Positions 1-9,004 of a stretch of DNA of 64,000 nucleotides are shown in pieces (position 1 is the first letter of the stretch; each line of letters opens with the position of its first letter). The DNA lies in NCBI RefSeq assembly GCF_022539665.2, contig NC_081332.1, positions 6,290,303 through 6,354,302 of the forward strand. The letters run 5' to 3'. This DNA is from Daphnia carinata. Lineage: Eukaryota > Arthropoda > Branchiopoda > Diplostraca > Daphniidae. The notes below the pieces were generated by a model. That model saw only the letters and a program-made list of their open reading frames with translations. It was not told the origin of the DNA and ran no database searches. The position numbers and the translations under genes were made by a program.

Positions 1-10
1 TTAAAAATAG

Positions 11-513
11 ACGTGCCAGCCAGTGGAATCTATTTCATGACATACGAATGGCTCCAGAATACACTTGCACCCGAAAACTCGGAGGGCAAATTAAGCCCTC
101 TTCGGACAATGTTTGCTGGAGGTATGGCAGGAATCGCAAATTGGATTATTGCTATTCCACCGGATGTGTTGAAGAGTAGATTACAAACAGGTAAATAAAT
201 GTCACTTATCCTTCAGAAAAGTTTAAAGCGCTACCTTCTTTTTTTCAAAAAATAAAGCGCCCGAAGGAACTTACCCCAATGGAGTACGAGATGTGTTCAA
301 AGTGTTAATGCGTGAAGAAGGAGTTCGGGCACTTTATAAAGGAGCTGTTCCCGTTTTTCTTCGGTAAGCGGAAACTGCAGAAAGCAATTTATTGTCGAAT
401 ATCTACATGTACTTTTACCTTTTATCCACAGAGCCTTCCCTGCCAATGCCGTATGCTTCCTAGGTTTCGAAATGGCTCTCAAGTTTTTGAACTGGCTAGC
501 GCCGTCCCTCTGA
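11..513 (+). CDS. SLC25A20: Mitochondrial carnitine/acylcarnitine carrier, C-terminal part (SLC25A20 / CACT)
   Basis: Solute carrier of the inner mitochondrial membrane that exchanges acylcarnitine for carnitine, so that long-chain fatty acids reach beta-oxidation. Only the 3' end lies in the window. Three exons are visible: 11-190 (acceptor AG at 9-10), 258-363 and 432-513, with GT-AG introns of 67 and 68 nt and matching phases (1 and 2). The protein contains the third mitochondrial-carrier repeat, with the signature around [11 protein letters not shown], then [10 protein letters not shown] and GVRALYKGA, and ends [13 protein letters not shown] followed by NWLAPSL and a TGA stop. This order and these motifs match animal CACT/colt proteins closely, including the FPANA segment near the C terminus. 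The N-terminal two thirds lie upstream of the window. It is convergent with ARPC4. Another SLC25 member is possible but less likely. Confidence 0.92.
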
Positions 514-605
514 TTGAGGTGTGAAACTGTTTACAGTAGATATTATCAAGAAACATGCACACTCCAGCTTTTCAAAATATATAATAGTTTTTGGTAATGT
601 TCTGG

Positions 606-611
606 TTTATT
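606..611 (-). terminator. Poly(A) signal AATAAA, ARPC4
   Basis: The - strand hexamer lies about 156 nt past the ARPC4 stop codon at 767-769. Use is inferred from position. Confidence 0.5.
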
Positions 612-704
612 CTTTGGTCTTGTGCATGAACTCACGCAAAGAGTTACTTGATTGTACACAAGTTAAGAATTTTGAATAAGCTTGCTTGCAAATAGGTTTA
701 TGCA

Positions 705-710
705 AATAAA
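705..710 (+). terminator. Poly(A) signal AATAAA, carrier gene
   Basis: Canonical hexamer 192 nt past the carrier stop codon, in the convergent intergenic region. Functional use is inferred from position. Confidence 0.5.
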
Positions 711-766
711 GTTGGGAATTCTCTTATTGAATTCTTTTGTTCCTCCTCCAAAAAAAGCTCATGGAT

Positions 767-1644
767 TTAAAACTAAAGAAACAATAAAATTAAGTAACAG
801 TAAGGAAGACAAAAAGAGTTTAACATACCCGCTTCAAAAATTCTTCAGCACATACACGGGCCCGTGCGTTTACGGCCAATTTCATTTCACTGATTTCTTT
901 GTCTATCTCTTCCATAAAGTGAATGACAAAGTCAACTAATTTATGCTTGTACATAGCTTCAGTGTGGAAATTTGTTATCAGAAAACTAATGTCATACCCC
1001 TAAACGCATAGCAATCAATGAATATGAAACATCACTAAAACTAATACTGGAAGTACTTCACCTCCACAGGCTTCCGCCTTAAAACAATAAAATTTTCTGC
1101 TCTCATCATCATGAACCTCATAAATTTGTGGCAGAGAATTTTTTCAATTTCATCAGCTTGTTTGATGGAAATACTGATTCGAACTGAATTGATGGAGGCT
1201 TCAATCAAGACTTTTTCCTTCTCGTTTCGTGATATGACTACTGGGTTAAGTAACAGTTCCTTGCTTGTGCTATGAAAATAGAATAGTATGATGGTTAATG
1301 TTTTAAAGAAACCTTGAATATCATCTTACCGAACTTCCACTTCTGGTTTGTTGTGTCTTTCAACTACTTGAGATGAGAAGTTTTCGAGACACATGGCAGC
1401 TTCCAGAGTGCTCCGAACAGCTGACAAATAAGGCCTCAAAGTTGCAGACTACATAGAAAAATTCAAAACTGATCAAGCTAGTTTAACAAAGGTGATGGTT
1501 AAAGCATAGCAATAACTAATCATGATAATGTGGATAAAGTGGTAGTCACATTTATTAGTTTTGGATACAATTTAACTGAGAGCTGTCTTCAATTTAATTG
1601 AGGGATATGGTTTCTACACCACCAATAAACAGCAAACCCACCAT
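767..1644 (-). CDS. ARPC4: Actin-related protein 2/3 complex subunit 4 (ARPC4, p20)
   Basis: Subunit of the Arp2/3 complex, which nucleates branched actin filaments in the cytoplasm; ARPC4 forms the structural core together with ARPC2. Coding exons on the - strand: 1642-1644 (ATG only), 1330-1448, 1062-1269, 829-999 and 767-772. Introns are 193, 60, 62 and 56 nt, all GT-AG. The joined frame is 507 nt, giving 168 aa, the length known for animal ARPC4. Family blocks are easy to read: [11 protein letters not shown] near the start, [97 protein letters not shown] and ARAR..AEEFLKRF at the end. Exons 2-4 are certain. The final exon (Phe plus stop) is chosen because the preceding exon ends at a GTATGT donor and the joined end EEFLKRF fits the family. 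The ATG-only first exon is inferred: it has a good start context and donor, but the evidence is only 3 nt long. Neighbour SLC25A20 is tail to tail; the 2172-2772 gene is head to head. Confidence 0.93.
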
Positions 1645-2171
1645 TTTTGTAGTCTGAAATTGTTAAAAATTCTAAGAAACCAGGGCAACGATAAAGCCGG
1701 GCCTTATTATTCAAATCCTCTGCTGGTTTTGATTGTATAGGGTGTGCCAGAGCTGTCACAAATCACAATTTTTGTTTTAGATAACATAAGCAGTCAAAGA
1801 ATTCGGTAAGGAACAAGCAATTTCGCAAGATGTCTCCAGAGTGCGCTAGGGATCCATTTTTCAAAACGTGAATGGAATGGTCGTAAATTATATGGCAATC
1901 CGTTTTGCAAAAAAATCAAATAAAATAACTTAAGGATAAAAATAGAAATTTTTCCGGAATCTATATGGCAATCCGTTTTACATAAAAAAAAAAAAATTGT
2001 CGGAAAAAAAAAAAAAAAAATCGCACTTTTTTCTTTTTTTCCGACACGTAGCCATCTACCGCTCAGACTCGTTATTACTGGCGTAGGCAATTTCAGTCCA
2101 TTGGATGCCATTCGCAGTTAGTTCAGTAGTGTGGATGGAGAATAACGCGTGGCTGGAGGAACAAATGAAAA
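1645..2171. promoter_or_regulatory. Divergent intergenic region between ARPC4 (-) and the 2172 gene (+)
   Basis: About 530 nt that should contain the start regions of both divergent genes. A match to the arthropod initiator TCAGTC lies at 2093-2098 (+), about 75 nt before the downstream ATG. No TATA box stands out. The stretch also contains a 17-nt direct repeat (atatggcaatccgtttt, near 1891 and 1966) and an A/T hairpin at 1999-2045. Confidence 0.35.
1999..2045. repeat. A/T-rich hairpin (inverted repeat)
   Basis: GTCGG followed by a run of A, a 6-nt loop around tcgcac, then a T-rich arm ending CCGAC. The arms pair over about 19 nt. It could be a small hairpin element or simple-sequence drift. 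Confidence 0.5.
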
Positions 2172-2772
2172 ATGGATAAGATAATACAACAAAAGGATGG
2201 TAAGTATTAAGATTATTATATTGGTTTTCAATTATTAATTATTGTTTATTAGATCAAATTATGAAGCTGCAGGCCCAATTATTGGAACAACACAAAATAT
2301 TAGATAACAGCAAAGCTAAGGATGGTAAGACCTAATACATAATGATTCTATTTATTTGCTTTTATTCATTTGTGTTTTGTAGCTCAAATTTTGAGTATAC
2401 AAGCTCAGCTAGGGGAAAAGAACGAATTGGAACGGACGAGTTTCCAAACAGTGAAGGAGGTTTTTCCAAACTCATCCCTAACTGAACATGAGGATGAATT
2501 GGCATTAGGCGAACACAGTCAGGTACCTAAACTTTTCAAATAAGAATTCAAAATAAGTATAGAATTTTAACAAACAATTATTTATTGTTTAGTTATTCAG
2601 TCTACCACCTGACAGTGTGTTAAAGTTAAATCCTGTTAGTGCTGCACTAAAAGAATTGTTAGTAATAAGTCCATGCAGCGAAGGAAGTGAACAATTGTGG
2701 GACCGTATTTGGGCTGAAAAACGGTTGTGGTACGGAAACCCAGAAATAGCACGAGTTCAACATAAAACATGA
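2172..2772 (+). CDS. Uncharacterised 139-aa coiled-coil protein
   Basis: Family not recognised. Four exons join cleanly: 2172-2199, 2253-2324, 2383-2522 and 2593-2772, with introns of 53, 58 and 70 nt, all GT-AG, and phases 1, 1, 0. The frame is 420 nt, giving 139 aa and a TGA stop. The ATG at 2172 is used because the ATG at 2165 hits a stop after three codons. Residues 1-60 are helical and charged with heptad-like spacing (KLQAQLLEQHK, then ILSIQAQLGEK), so a coiled coil is likely. The C-terminal half is Leu/Trp-rich (LWDRIWAEKRLWYGN) with no signal peptide and no membrane helix. Exons 2 and 3 start alike (DQIM..QAQL and AQIL..QAQL), which suggests an internal exon duplication. Exon-like segments continue beyond the stop to a poly(A) signal at 3551, so the gene model may be longer or alternatively spliced. 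Coding status rests on splice and phase consistency only. Confidence 0.5.
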
Positions 2773-3602
2773 ATTAGGTACTTTTCGGTTTTTTGTCTAT
2801 CGAAAAAGTATTTTTAATGCTATTATTTTGCATTCACAGAATTTTAGTGGGGGATCAAGTCAAGTCTGGAAGTGTTACAGGATGGAAGAGTGAGCCTACA
2901 GTTGAAAAACACAGAGTGCATTACCATTAAGGTATGAGGTAAAGTAATAGAGTATGCAAATTGTCTAATGAGAAGTACCATTTTGTGTGAATGAATCCTG
3001 TGTAACAGCAATCCCTTATAGTTCTGTCACAGCTAGAAGCCTCAAATAATTCTGCTTCTCTTGCTAAAGAACAACTTGTCCTTTACATTCAGAGTGTTGG
3101 TGAAGCTGGGTACTTAAATGGCCCTAAAGATGTTTCACTTCGCTGGCATTGCAGTGATGAACATCATACATGGACTCTTTAGGTATGAAAGGAATTTTCT
3201 TGAAAAAATTTTGAATTTATGACGAAGCATTTCTCCTCCTTTTTGCCAACCATGTCTAATCTACAAAAAAAAATTTATCCAATAGGAAAGGATTTTCAGC
3301 ATACTGGGAACATAACTATCAACAATGCAACATTCCACAGGTGCTATTTTATCATTCAAGAGCCTTATACAATGATGTTCATCTGCAATTTGTATGGCCT
3401 TTCCCAAGCTTCTGCCAGAAGTTGAATCTATGTGTCATGTAAGTCACATGAGCAACAATTGAGATGCTTAATGGTGTTGTTTTTCTTTTCTCAGCATAGG
3501 TTAATAGTAACATTGGATCTGAAAAGATTCTTGGTTGGGGCAAAACACTGAATAAATTGTAATGATTGGATGGATGACATGACATTTCTATACTTAATTC
3601 GG
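2773..3602 (+). other. Exon-like segments and poly(A) signal downstream of the 139-aa gene
   Basis: Several segments have acceptor- and donor-like borders on the + strand: about 2841-2932 (donor GTATGA), 3009-3182 (open frame QSLIVLSQLEASNNSASL..., TAG exactly at the next GTATGA donor), about 3300-3436 (donor GTAAGT) and 3495 onward after a T-rich acceptor. AATAAA follows at 3551-3556. They could be 3' UTR exons of the upstream gene, or a decayed second coding unit, since stops sit at several junctions. No family was recognised. Confidence 0.3.
3551..3556 (+). terminator. Poly(A) signal AATAAA
   Basis: Canonical hexamer after the last exon-like segment of the + strand transcription unit that begins near 2095. 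It lies just before the foldback element. Confidence 0.4.
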
Positions 3603-3625
3603 ATTCCCGAGACGGTATTTTATAT

Positions 3626-4217
3626 TTTAAAAATTGAAGTGCATATCTGGGCTCCCTTCCTTTCCGTAGCCCCGTTTCCCCTTGACTCATAATAAGCCCG
3701 TAGGGGGTCATGCCCCTACTGTACGGTATATATAAAAACAACATATACCGAGGTTTGGAGGGCTCTGGCCGGAAAGGGGACGTGGGGGTCCGCTTAGTCC
3801 GATGATGTGTTCACGGAGGGCGAAGTGGCTACCCACAAATCCGAACTAAAGGTTAATCGCTCCTGTAAAAATGTTCCAAATCTTCAGCTCTTCTTCCGGC
3901 TTCTCTTAGCCAATCACCGGGTAATCTCCCCGGTGGGTCAACAAGGCAGTGTCTCCCCCTGCCTGGGTTGACGGCAACTTTTGAAAGGGCTATTATGCCT
4001 TTTTAAAGTTGCAAAAATAATTGTAATGTGCAGAGAATTGTCAATAAAAATTTTTTTATAAAATTTTTTTTGAAAAATTTGTTTCTTTCATTGTCTGTGT
4101 TAGCTGTATTCACACATTACATTTATCAACTTTTTTTTTTTCTTTGCTTTATTTGTTTTTGTCACCTTTGATGGTAAGCATTGTATCCATTGGTTTATCA
4201 TTTATCTGTAAGTATTC
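3626..4217 (+). repeat. Left inverted arm of the foldback element
   Basis: Pairs with 4742-5332. Its outer half is GC-rich, with many short self-complementary pieces (for example cccctgcctggg and accgggtaatctccccggt), so an RNA copy would be strongly structured. Its inner half is A/T-rich. The open frame across 3379-3744 (- strand) runs from flanking DNA into this arm and is not a gene. Confidence 0.85.
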
Positions 4218-4310
4218 AATTATTATTTATTACACTCTTTGAATTCTTCAACTTAGATTCAAGGAACAACGTGTAGTATCTGGATATTTTTTGAAGTAAT
4301 TTTGTATCTT

Positions 4311-4382
4311 GTTTTACCCGTATGGGAACCGATCCTCAGACATTCAGCGTGCAACGCCGATGCTCTAACATTGAGCCACGAG
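4311..4382 (-). pseudogene. tRNA-like sequence 1 (spacer of the foldback element)
   Basis: On the - strand a D arm (GCTC...GAGC) is followed by a 5-bp anticodon stem (TCGGC / GCTGA) with a 7-nt loop in which T33 precedes TGC, an Ala-type anticodon. The T arm is degenerate and the acceptor stem is only partly paired. Best read as a tRNA-derived relic or SINE head, not a working tRNA. Confidence 0.45.
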
Positions 4383-4484
4383 ATATATCTAAATATTTTA
4401 TTATCGCATATTATATGTTATCGTCTAGGATGTTTATGCAGTCTTTCACAACTATATGTTTATCTTTCTATTTCTTTCAATAGG

Positions 4485-4548
4485 TTCAAAGCTCTGTGGT
4501 AGAGGTTTTAGCTGCGATACCTGTTACCCTGGGATCAAACCTCAGTAG
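4485..4548 (+). pseudogene. tRNA-like sequence 2
   Basis: Contains a D-arm motif (GCTCTGTGGTAGAG) and a T-arm-like GGGATCAAACCTCAG at normal tRNA spacing. The anticodon stem is poor. Probable tRNA relic. Confidence 0.35.
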
Positions 4549-4668
4549 ATGTGTAAAAATGAAGTAGAATAAATGTAGAAGAGTATATTGCAGAATTGCA
4601 TTTCAGTTTTATTCTAAGTGTAAATGCAAGTCCAAAAGTAACTAGAAAAAAGCCAACTTGACATCATA

Positions 4669-4738
4669 TGAATCATGGCTCATTGGTAGAGCATCGGAGC
4701 GGTATGCCGAACAATCAGGGTTCGATCCCTGGATAATA
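4669..4738 (+). pseudogene. tRNA-like sequence 3
   Basis: Strong A-box region (GGCTCATTGGTAGAGC) and B-box region (AGGGTTCGATCCCTGG) at the right spacing. The anticodon stem pairs in four of five positions (TCGGA / GCCGA), but T33 is missing and the acceptor ends do not pair. Internal pol III promoter boxes may still be usable. Confidence 0.45.
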
Positions 4739-4741
4739 ATA

Positions 4742-5332
4742 GAATGCTTACAGATAAACGATAAACCAATGGAAACAATGCTTACCATCAAAGGTGACAA
4801 AAACAAATAATGCAAAGAAAAAAAAAAGTTGATAAATGTAATGTGTGAATACAGCTAACACAGACAATGAAAGAAACAAATTTTTCAAAAAAAATTTTAT
4901 AAAAAAATTTTTATTGACAATTCTCTGCACATTACAATTATTTTTGCAACTTTAAAAAGGCATAATAGCCCTTTCAAAAGTTGCCGTCAACCCAGGCAGG
5001 GGGAGACACTGCCTTGTTGACCCACCGGGGAGATTACCCGGTGATTGGCTAAGAGAAGCCGGAAGAAGAGCTGAAGATTTGGAACATTTTTACAGGAGCG
5101 ATTAACCTTTAGTTCGGATTTGTGGGTAGCCACTTCGCCCTCCGTGAACACATCATCGGACTAAGCGGACCCCCACGTCCCCTTTCCGGCCAGAGCCCTC
5201 CAAACCTCGGTATATGTTGTTTTTATATATACCGTACAGTAGGGGCATGACCCCCTACGGGCTTATTATGAGTCAAGGGGAAACGGGGCTACGGAAAGGA
5301 AGGGAGCCCAGATATGCACTTCAATTTTTAAA
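4742..5332 (-). repeat. Right inverted arm of the foldback element
   Basis: Reverse complement of 3626-4217. The Phe-rich open frame at 4748-4930 (- strand) lies in its A/T-rich inner half, where the left arm has the same sequence; it is judged a chance frame. Confidence 0.85.
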
Positions 5333-5358
5333 TAATTAATACCGTAATACGCGGGAAT

Positions 5359-7020
5359 ACACATGCGACTGATGGAGGGAAATTCAATTCCGTACTTCAA
5401 ATTATTATAACTTTTTGTTATCGCATCCCAACAAGAAACCTTCGCAGGTTCACTATTGTTTTAATCTAAATTAAGAAAATAAAACATAGATAAGCATAAG
5501 ACGTTCTTATTGATATCGCTTACATGGTACATAAATTCATCATCTGCCATATTCCTGTAGAATCCTGGCAGCAGCTTCTAAAAGGCTAGCAGTTGCAAAT
5601 GATCACCATAGCAAAAACTTGAATACGAAAGTTTGGAAGAACCCTTCGTGTTGGACACAGAGATCTTCCATGGGCTTTCCGGTTGGACGTTCCATGCACC
5701 ATAAAAAACAGATAGGTTACAAAGTTGGTTGATTTGATCACTAAACGTTAAGGTAAACAATGTACCTGGTCTCGGCAGTCTTGACAACAATTTCCATTAT
5801 AACATCATATCGCCTGATTTTATGGAAAAAGAATTTCGTAGGCGACAGTTCAGAATAGAAATGGTTGCACTCAAATCTATTGACAGGTGAGGATTAAGGA
5901 CTGTCGCCTTAGGGAGTGCAAACCGCGATTTTCAAAACTATTAAATGCTTGTTAGCCATTGAAAGATTGCTGGCTGCCCGCAGACAATCGTTTGGGACAT
6001 GATTAATGAGGTGCTTCGTGGATAAAGTTCGTTTTTTTTTAGTCCTCTCCAGGATGACATGAATTCCAGCATGTTCTACACATGTATCAGCACTTAGTGA
6101 TACACCAATAAAAACAATTAAAAAATTTAAAATAGTACCACCTTTTAATGTTTTTGACTCCATGATTCCTCTTCGTTGCAATTGTGAAGGCAAGACAACT
6201 GACCTATGGTGATTTATTCATCACACTTGTCATAACCGTTTTCCCAATGTATCAGCTTTTCTGCCAACAGTAGTTTACTAATACAACATTGACGATTAAA
6301 ATTAGAAAACTAAACAAACTCAGCAGAAATGCATTACCAGGGAGTAACATCTTGCATGTTGACGAAGAATCCTCGGTTTATCATGTACATGGCAGAATAT
6401 CCACATTGCCTGGATGGTGCAATCCTTTGTGTAATCACACAAATAGTAACTAAAACATATTGAATTGAAACAAAATTTAAATGAAGTTTTACCCAACAGC
6501 CGGCTGCACCTCTGAATTCCAAAACTACGTCTACATATTCGTATCAAGCTTTTCCAGCATGTCTCACCTTTGGCATTTGTTTAAATCATTCCTTCAAAAA
6601 TTTTTAATAAATGTAAATAAAGTAAACAATTGATATTTATGTGACGTCGGAGTACCATTTGGCTGTCAAGCATTCCATACAAGATAGGCATTTTGAAGAA
6701 TCAGTGGCAGCAATCAAGTGCTACAATTTGAATATGGGCTAGGTGTTATAGTCGCTGAGGGCTCTCAATCCCTAAACTGAACCTTGCTCACTGATGTGAC
6801 AATTTATAAAAGGATTTAAATCTTAATTAATGAGACATGCAGGATACTGTATAAAATTATAGTAAAGATGGTACCAAATGCTGAGTTACTAGAAATTTTG
6901 CCTGGGAAATCTCCAACTGACCATGTGAAACATAAGTCAGCTGTACTGCATTTGCAAATCCAGTGTTCAAGTAACCATATCCAATCCACGTCTGAAGGAA
7001 TGAATGAGAAAATTAAATAG
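5359..7020. other. Unassigned region with exon-like fragments on both strands
   Basis: No complete gene could be built. On the + strand, 5779-5886 is flanked by a good acceptor (CTCGGCAG) and donor (GTGAGG) and reads NNFHYNIISPDFMEKEFRRR and onward. On the - strand, 6857-6991 follows a TTCCTTCAG acceptor and reads TWIGYGYLNTGFANAVQLTY to a TAA; another fragment near 6350-6440 reads APSRQCGYSAMYMINRGFF to a GTAATG donor; and a possible terminal exon near 5542-5600 reads LLEAAARILQEYGR then stop. None was recognised. They may be parts of a small gene or a degraded copy of one. Confidence 0.3.
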
Positions 7021-7087
7021 GAATCTGGCGGCTAGATGGCCATAGCTGTAAAAAAGAAAAAAAAAGCCAAAATTTTTTTTTTTGGGG

Positions 7088-7440
7088 TAAAACGGATTGC
7101 TGTAATTTCGAGTATATCCTGTGATATCCAATCAATTTCTATGGTGTCAGTTTTTGCCGAAAAAAGTTTTAAGCCCGACTAATAAATAAGCCCGACTTTC
7201 TGCTGCATCGCGCTAGCATTGCGTCAAGTATTCGGTGTATTTCAAAAACGATTAACTTAATAAAAAAAACAGCAATTTTCCCTGAAACAGATTCAATTTT
7301 GAGTTTATCCTGGGATATTTAACCAATTCCGATGAGTATCAATTTTTGCCGAAAAAAAAATTTTAAGCCCGAATAAATAAGCCCAAGCGCCAGTACGCTA
7401 CAGCGCTAGCGCAATACAGCAAAAATATTCCGTGATTGTA
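7088..7440 (+). repeat. Diverged tandem duplication, unit about 190 nt
   Basis: Two direct copies, about 7088-7260 and 7278-7440, share TATCCTG-GATAT, TTTTTGCCGAAAAAA, TTTTAAGCCCGA and AATAAATAAGCCC blocks in the same order, with clear divergence. The 12-mer AAAACGGATTGC at the start of copy 1 also occurs, inverted, near 1895 and 1970, so this belongs to a dispersed non-coding repeat family. Confidence 0.6.
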
Positions 7441-9004
7441 CTGTATGTAGAGAATTAACTAGAAAATGACCGCTAGATGAAAATAGTAGTAAAACGGAAA
7501 AATACTATATTTTTTTCGCTCAAAAAAAAAAAAAATTATCGTTTTTTCTGTTTTACTTTTTTCTGCTCTCTCCGACCCGTTTTTTTATAGTATGATCTCC
7601 TTGTTTAATCGAAGGGATGACTTAAGGAAAAACACAGCCATCCTTTTCAATTTATTTTATGCCATAACGCTGGCAAGAGCTTATTGGAATGTATCACGCG
7701 CCGCTCTTCCGTTCAAGACTTATAAAGCATTTCGTTACACGGTATACGTTGAGGTTCGGTCGAACAAAATTCAGGTGGTAGGCAATGTTCTTGGATGTTT
7801 CTCAACTTGAATAGCTTCCTTAGCTTACCAACAAGTGACTAGCGATTCAGTATTACAGCGTAAGGCACGCGGAAGTTGTTTGTGCTTTTGCCTGAGCGCG
7901 TTCCGGGTCATTAATGAAGCATCTGTTAGCGATCTTGAAGTTCTAATGCGGGTTGTCCGTCATGTAATTTAGCAAATCCTTGTGCGGGTTCCCTACAATA
8001 ATCCTTTTCCCTATCTAAAATTTTTATTAGGAGGTAAAAAAAAAAAAGATTAACAACTACTAAAACCTAAAAATTAAAAAATTAGGAGAAATAAAGCAAC
8101 GACAATTTTTTTTTCTTTCAGAACCTGACTAGAAAAAAACATTTTTTTTTCCAAATTTGTGATACATAATTTTTGCGAATATACACGTACAAACCACACA
8201 GGCCACAAATCATTTGGGAAAATCAACAGTCAACTCCATAGTCAGGGGATAGGGGGAAAAATATGTTCCACCTGTCTCGATAATGCGCATGTGCTTATTC
8301 GCAAGGGTTGTTTTTCTCTTCCATTTCATATATATAATATTAGACATGATCTGAATTTTAAAATAATGAGAGAAACATAAGGGACAAGGTGTATACAATT
8401 TGAAAGAAAAAACTGAAAAGCTTGGTCTATGATTAAGGAGGGAACACCGTTTCCAACGGGTGGACAGTGTCTTCTGTGTGCACATGTAATGACATATAAA
8501 CAGCCCCATAGTATTAATATTTAACATGAAAATGAACATCATTTTAAACTACTCATGTTTTTGCGAGGGAGTTACAGGGTATAGGGATCTTACAGAAGAA
8601 AAGGAGAGGCGACAAGAACCACCATCGGTCCATGCAAAAGAATCATGCGACGCCAATAGAATCTACAAATGGAGAGGGAAAACCAATGATATCCAGTTAC
8701 AAAAATAAACGAGGTGAGGGGACCAAACAAAACAAATGCGGATTCGATCTCGAAAGAAGAGAGACCAATCGAGGCACAATTTTCCAAACAGTTATTCTAT
8801 CTCTTTGTGGCGGCTTCATAATTATTTATCCCTTTAACATTTGACGAGCGGGCGAAATATCGGTCTTCTCACACGCCGATATCGTCATGCAAATTTATCT
8901 TGCTTTTTTTCTTGCCATTTCTTTTTATCACAGATCAGAAAGGGATTTCTCCACGACAAAGCCGTAAGATTTCGGCGTTTTTTACTTTTTATTGTTAATT
9001 GTCA
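7441..9004. other. Intergenic region including the plexin 3' flank
   Basis: Unique and A/T-rich sequence with no supportable gene. A 72-codon open frame at 7592-7810 (+) has no recognised domain and no splice context. The right part is the 3' flank of the plexin gene. An AATAAA on the - strand lies at 8988-8993, only about 12 nt past the plexin stop; the true 3' end could be further left. Confidence 0.5.
8988..8993 (-). terminator. Candidate poly(A) signal AATAAA for the plexin gene
   Basis: Hexamer on the - strand very close to the stop codon at 9005-9007. If used, the 3' UTR would be only some 30 nt, which is unusually short for a receptor of this size, so a more distal site is plausible. 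Confidence 0.3.

Larger units (their letters stand above)
514..766. other. Shared 3' UTR region between SLC25A20 (+) and ARPC4 (-)
   Basis: This gap separates the two convergent stop codons. It holds AATAAA on the + strand at 705-710 (for the carrier) and AATAAA on the - strand at 606-611 (TTTATT on +, for ARPC4). If both signals are used, the two 3' UTRs overlap by roughly 100 nt. No open frame of interest was seen. Confidence 0.6.
3603..5358. mobile_element. Foldback-type element with about 0.6 kb inverted arms
   Basis: Two arms, 3603-4217 and 4742-5358, are inverted copies of each other. They are nearly identical from 3626 to 4217 against 4742 to 5332, with only a few mismatches and one small indel. 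The outer 25-30 nt are more diverged but still aligned (ATTCCCG and ACGGTATT shared). The spacer is about 524 nt. No transposase frame is present, so the element would be non-autonomous. No clear target-site duplication was found. An alternative is a palindromic duplication made by replication or repair, or an assembly artefact. The near identity of the arms means a recent origin or ongoing homogenisation. Confidence 0.65.

Noticed and set aside
1794-2111. 105-codon open frame (- strand) in the ARPC4 upstream region
   Set aside because: It runs through the atatggcaatccgtttt repeats and a poly(T) stretch; no family similarity.
3379-3744. 121-codon open frame on the - strand
   Set aside because: It starts inside the foldback arm and crosses into flanking DNA; not shared as a frame by the other arm.
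6588-6691. MPILYGMLDSQMVL start on the - strand, reminiscent of a longin/VAMP7 N terminus
   Set aside because: Only the first few residues resemble the family; no further longin or SNARE sequence follows.
7592-7810. 72-codon open frame (+)
   Set aside because: No family, no splice signals and isolated between repeats; kept only as a note in the intergenic entry.
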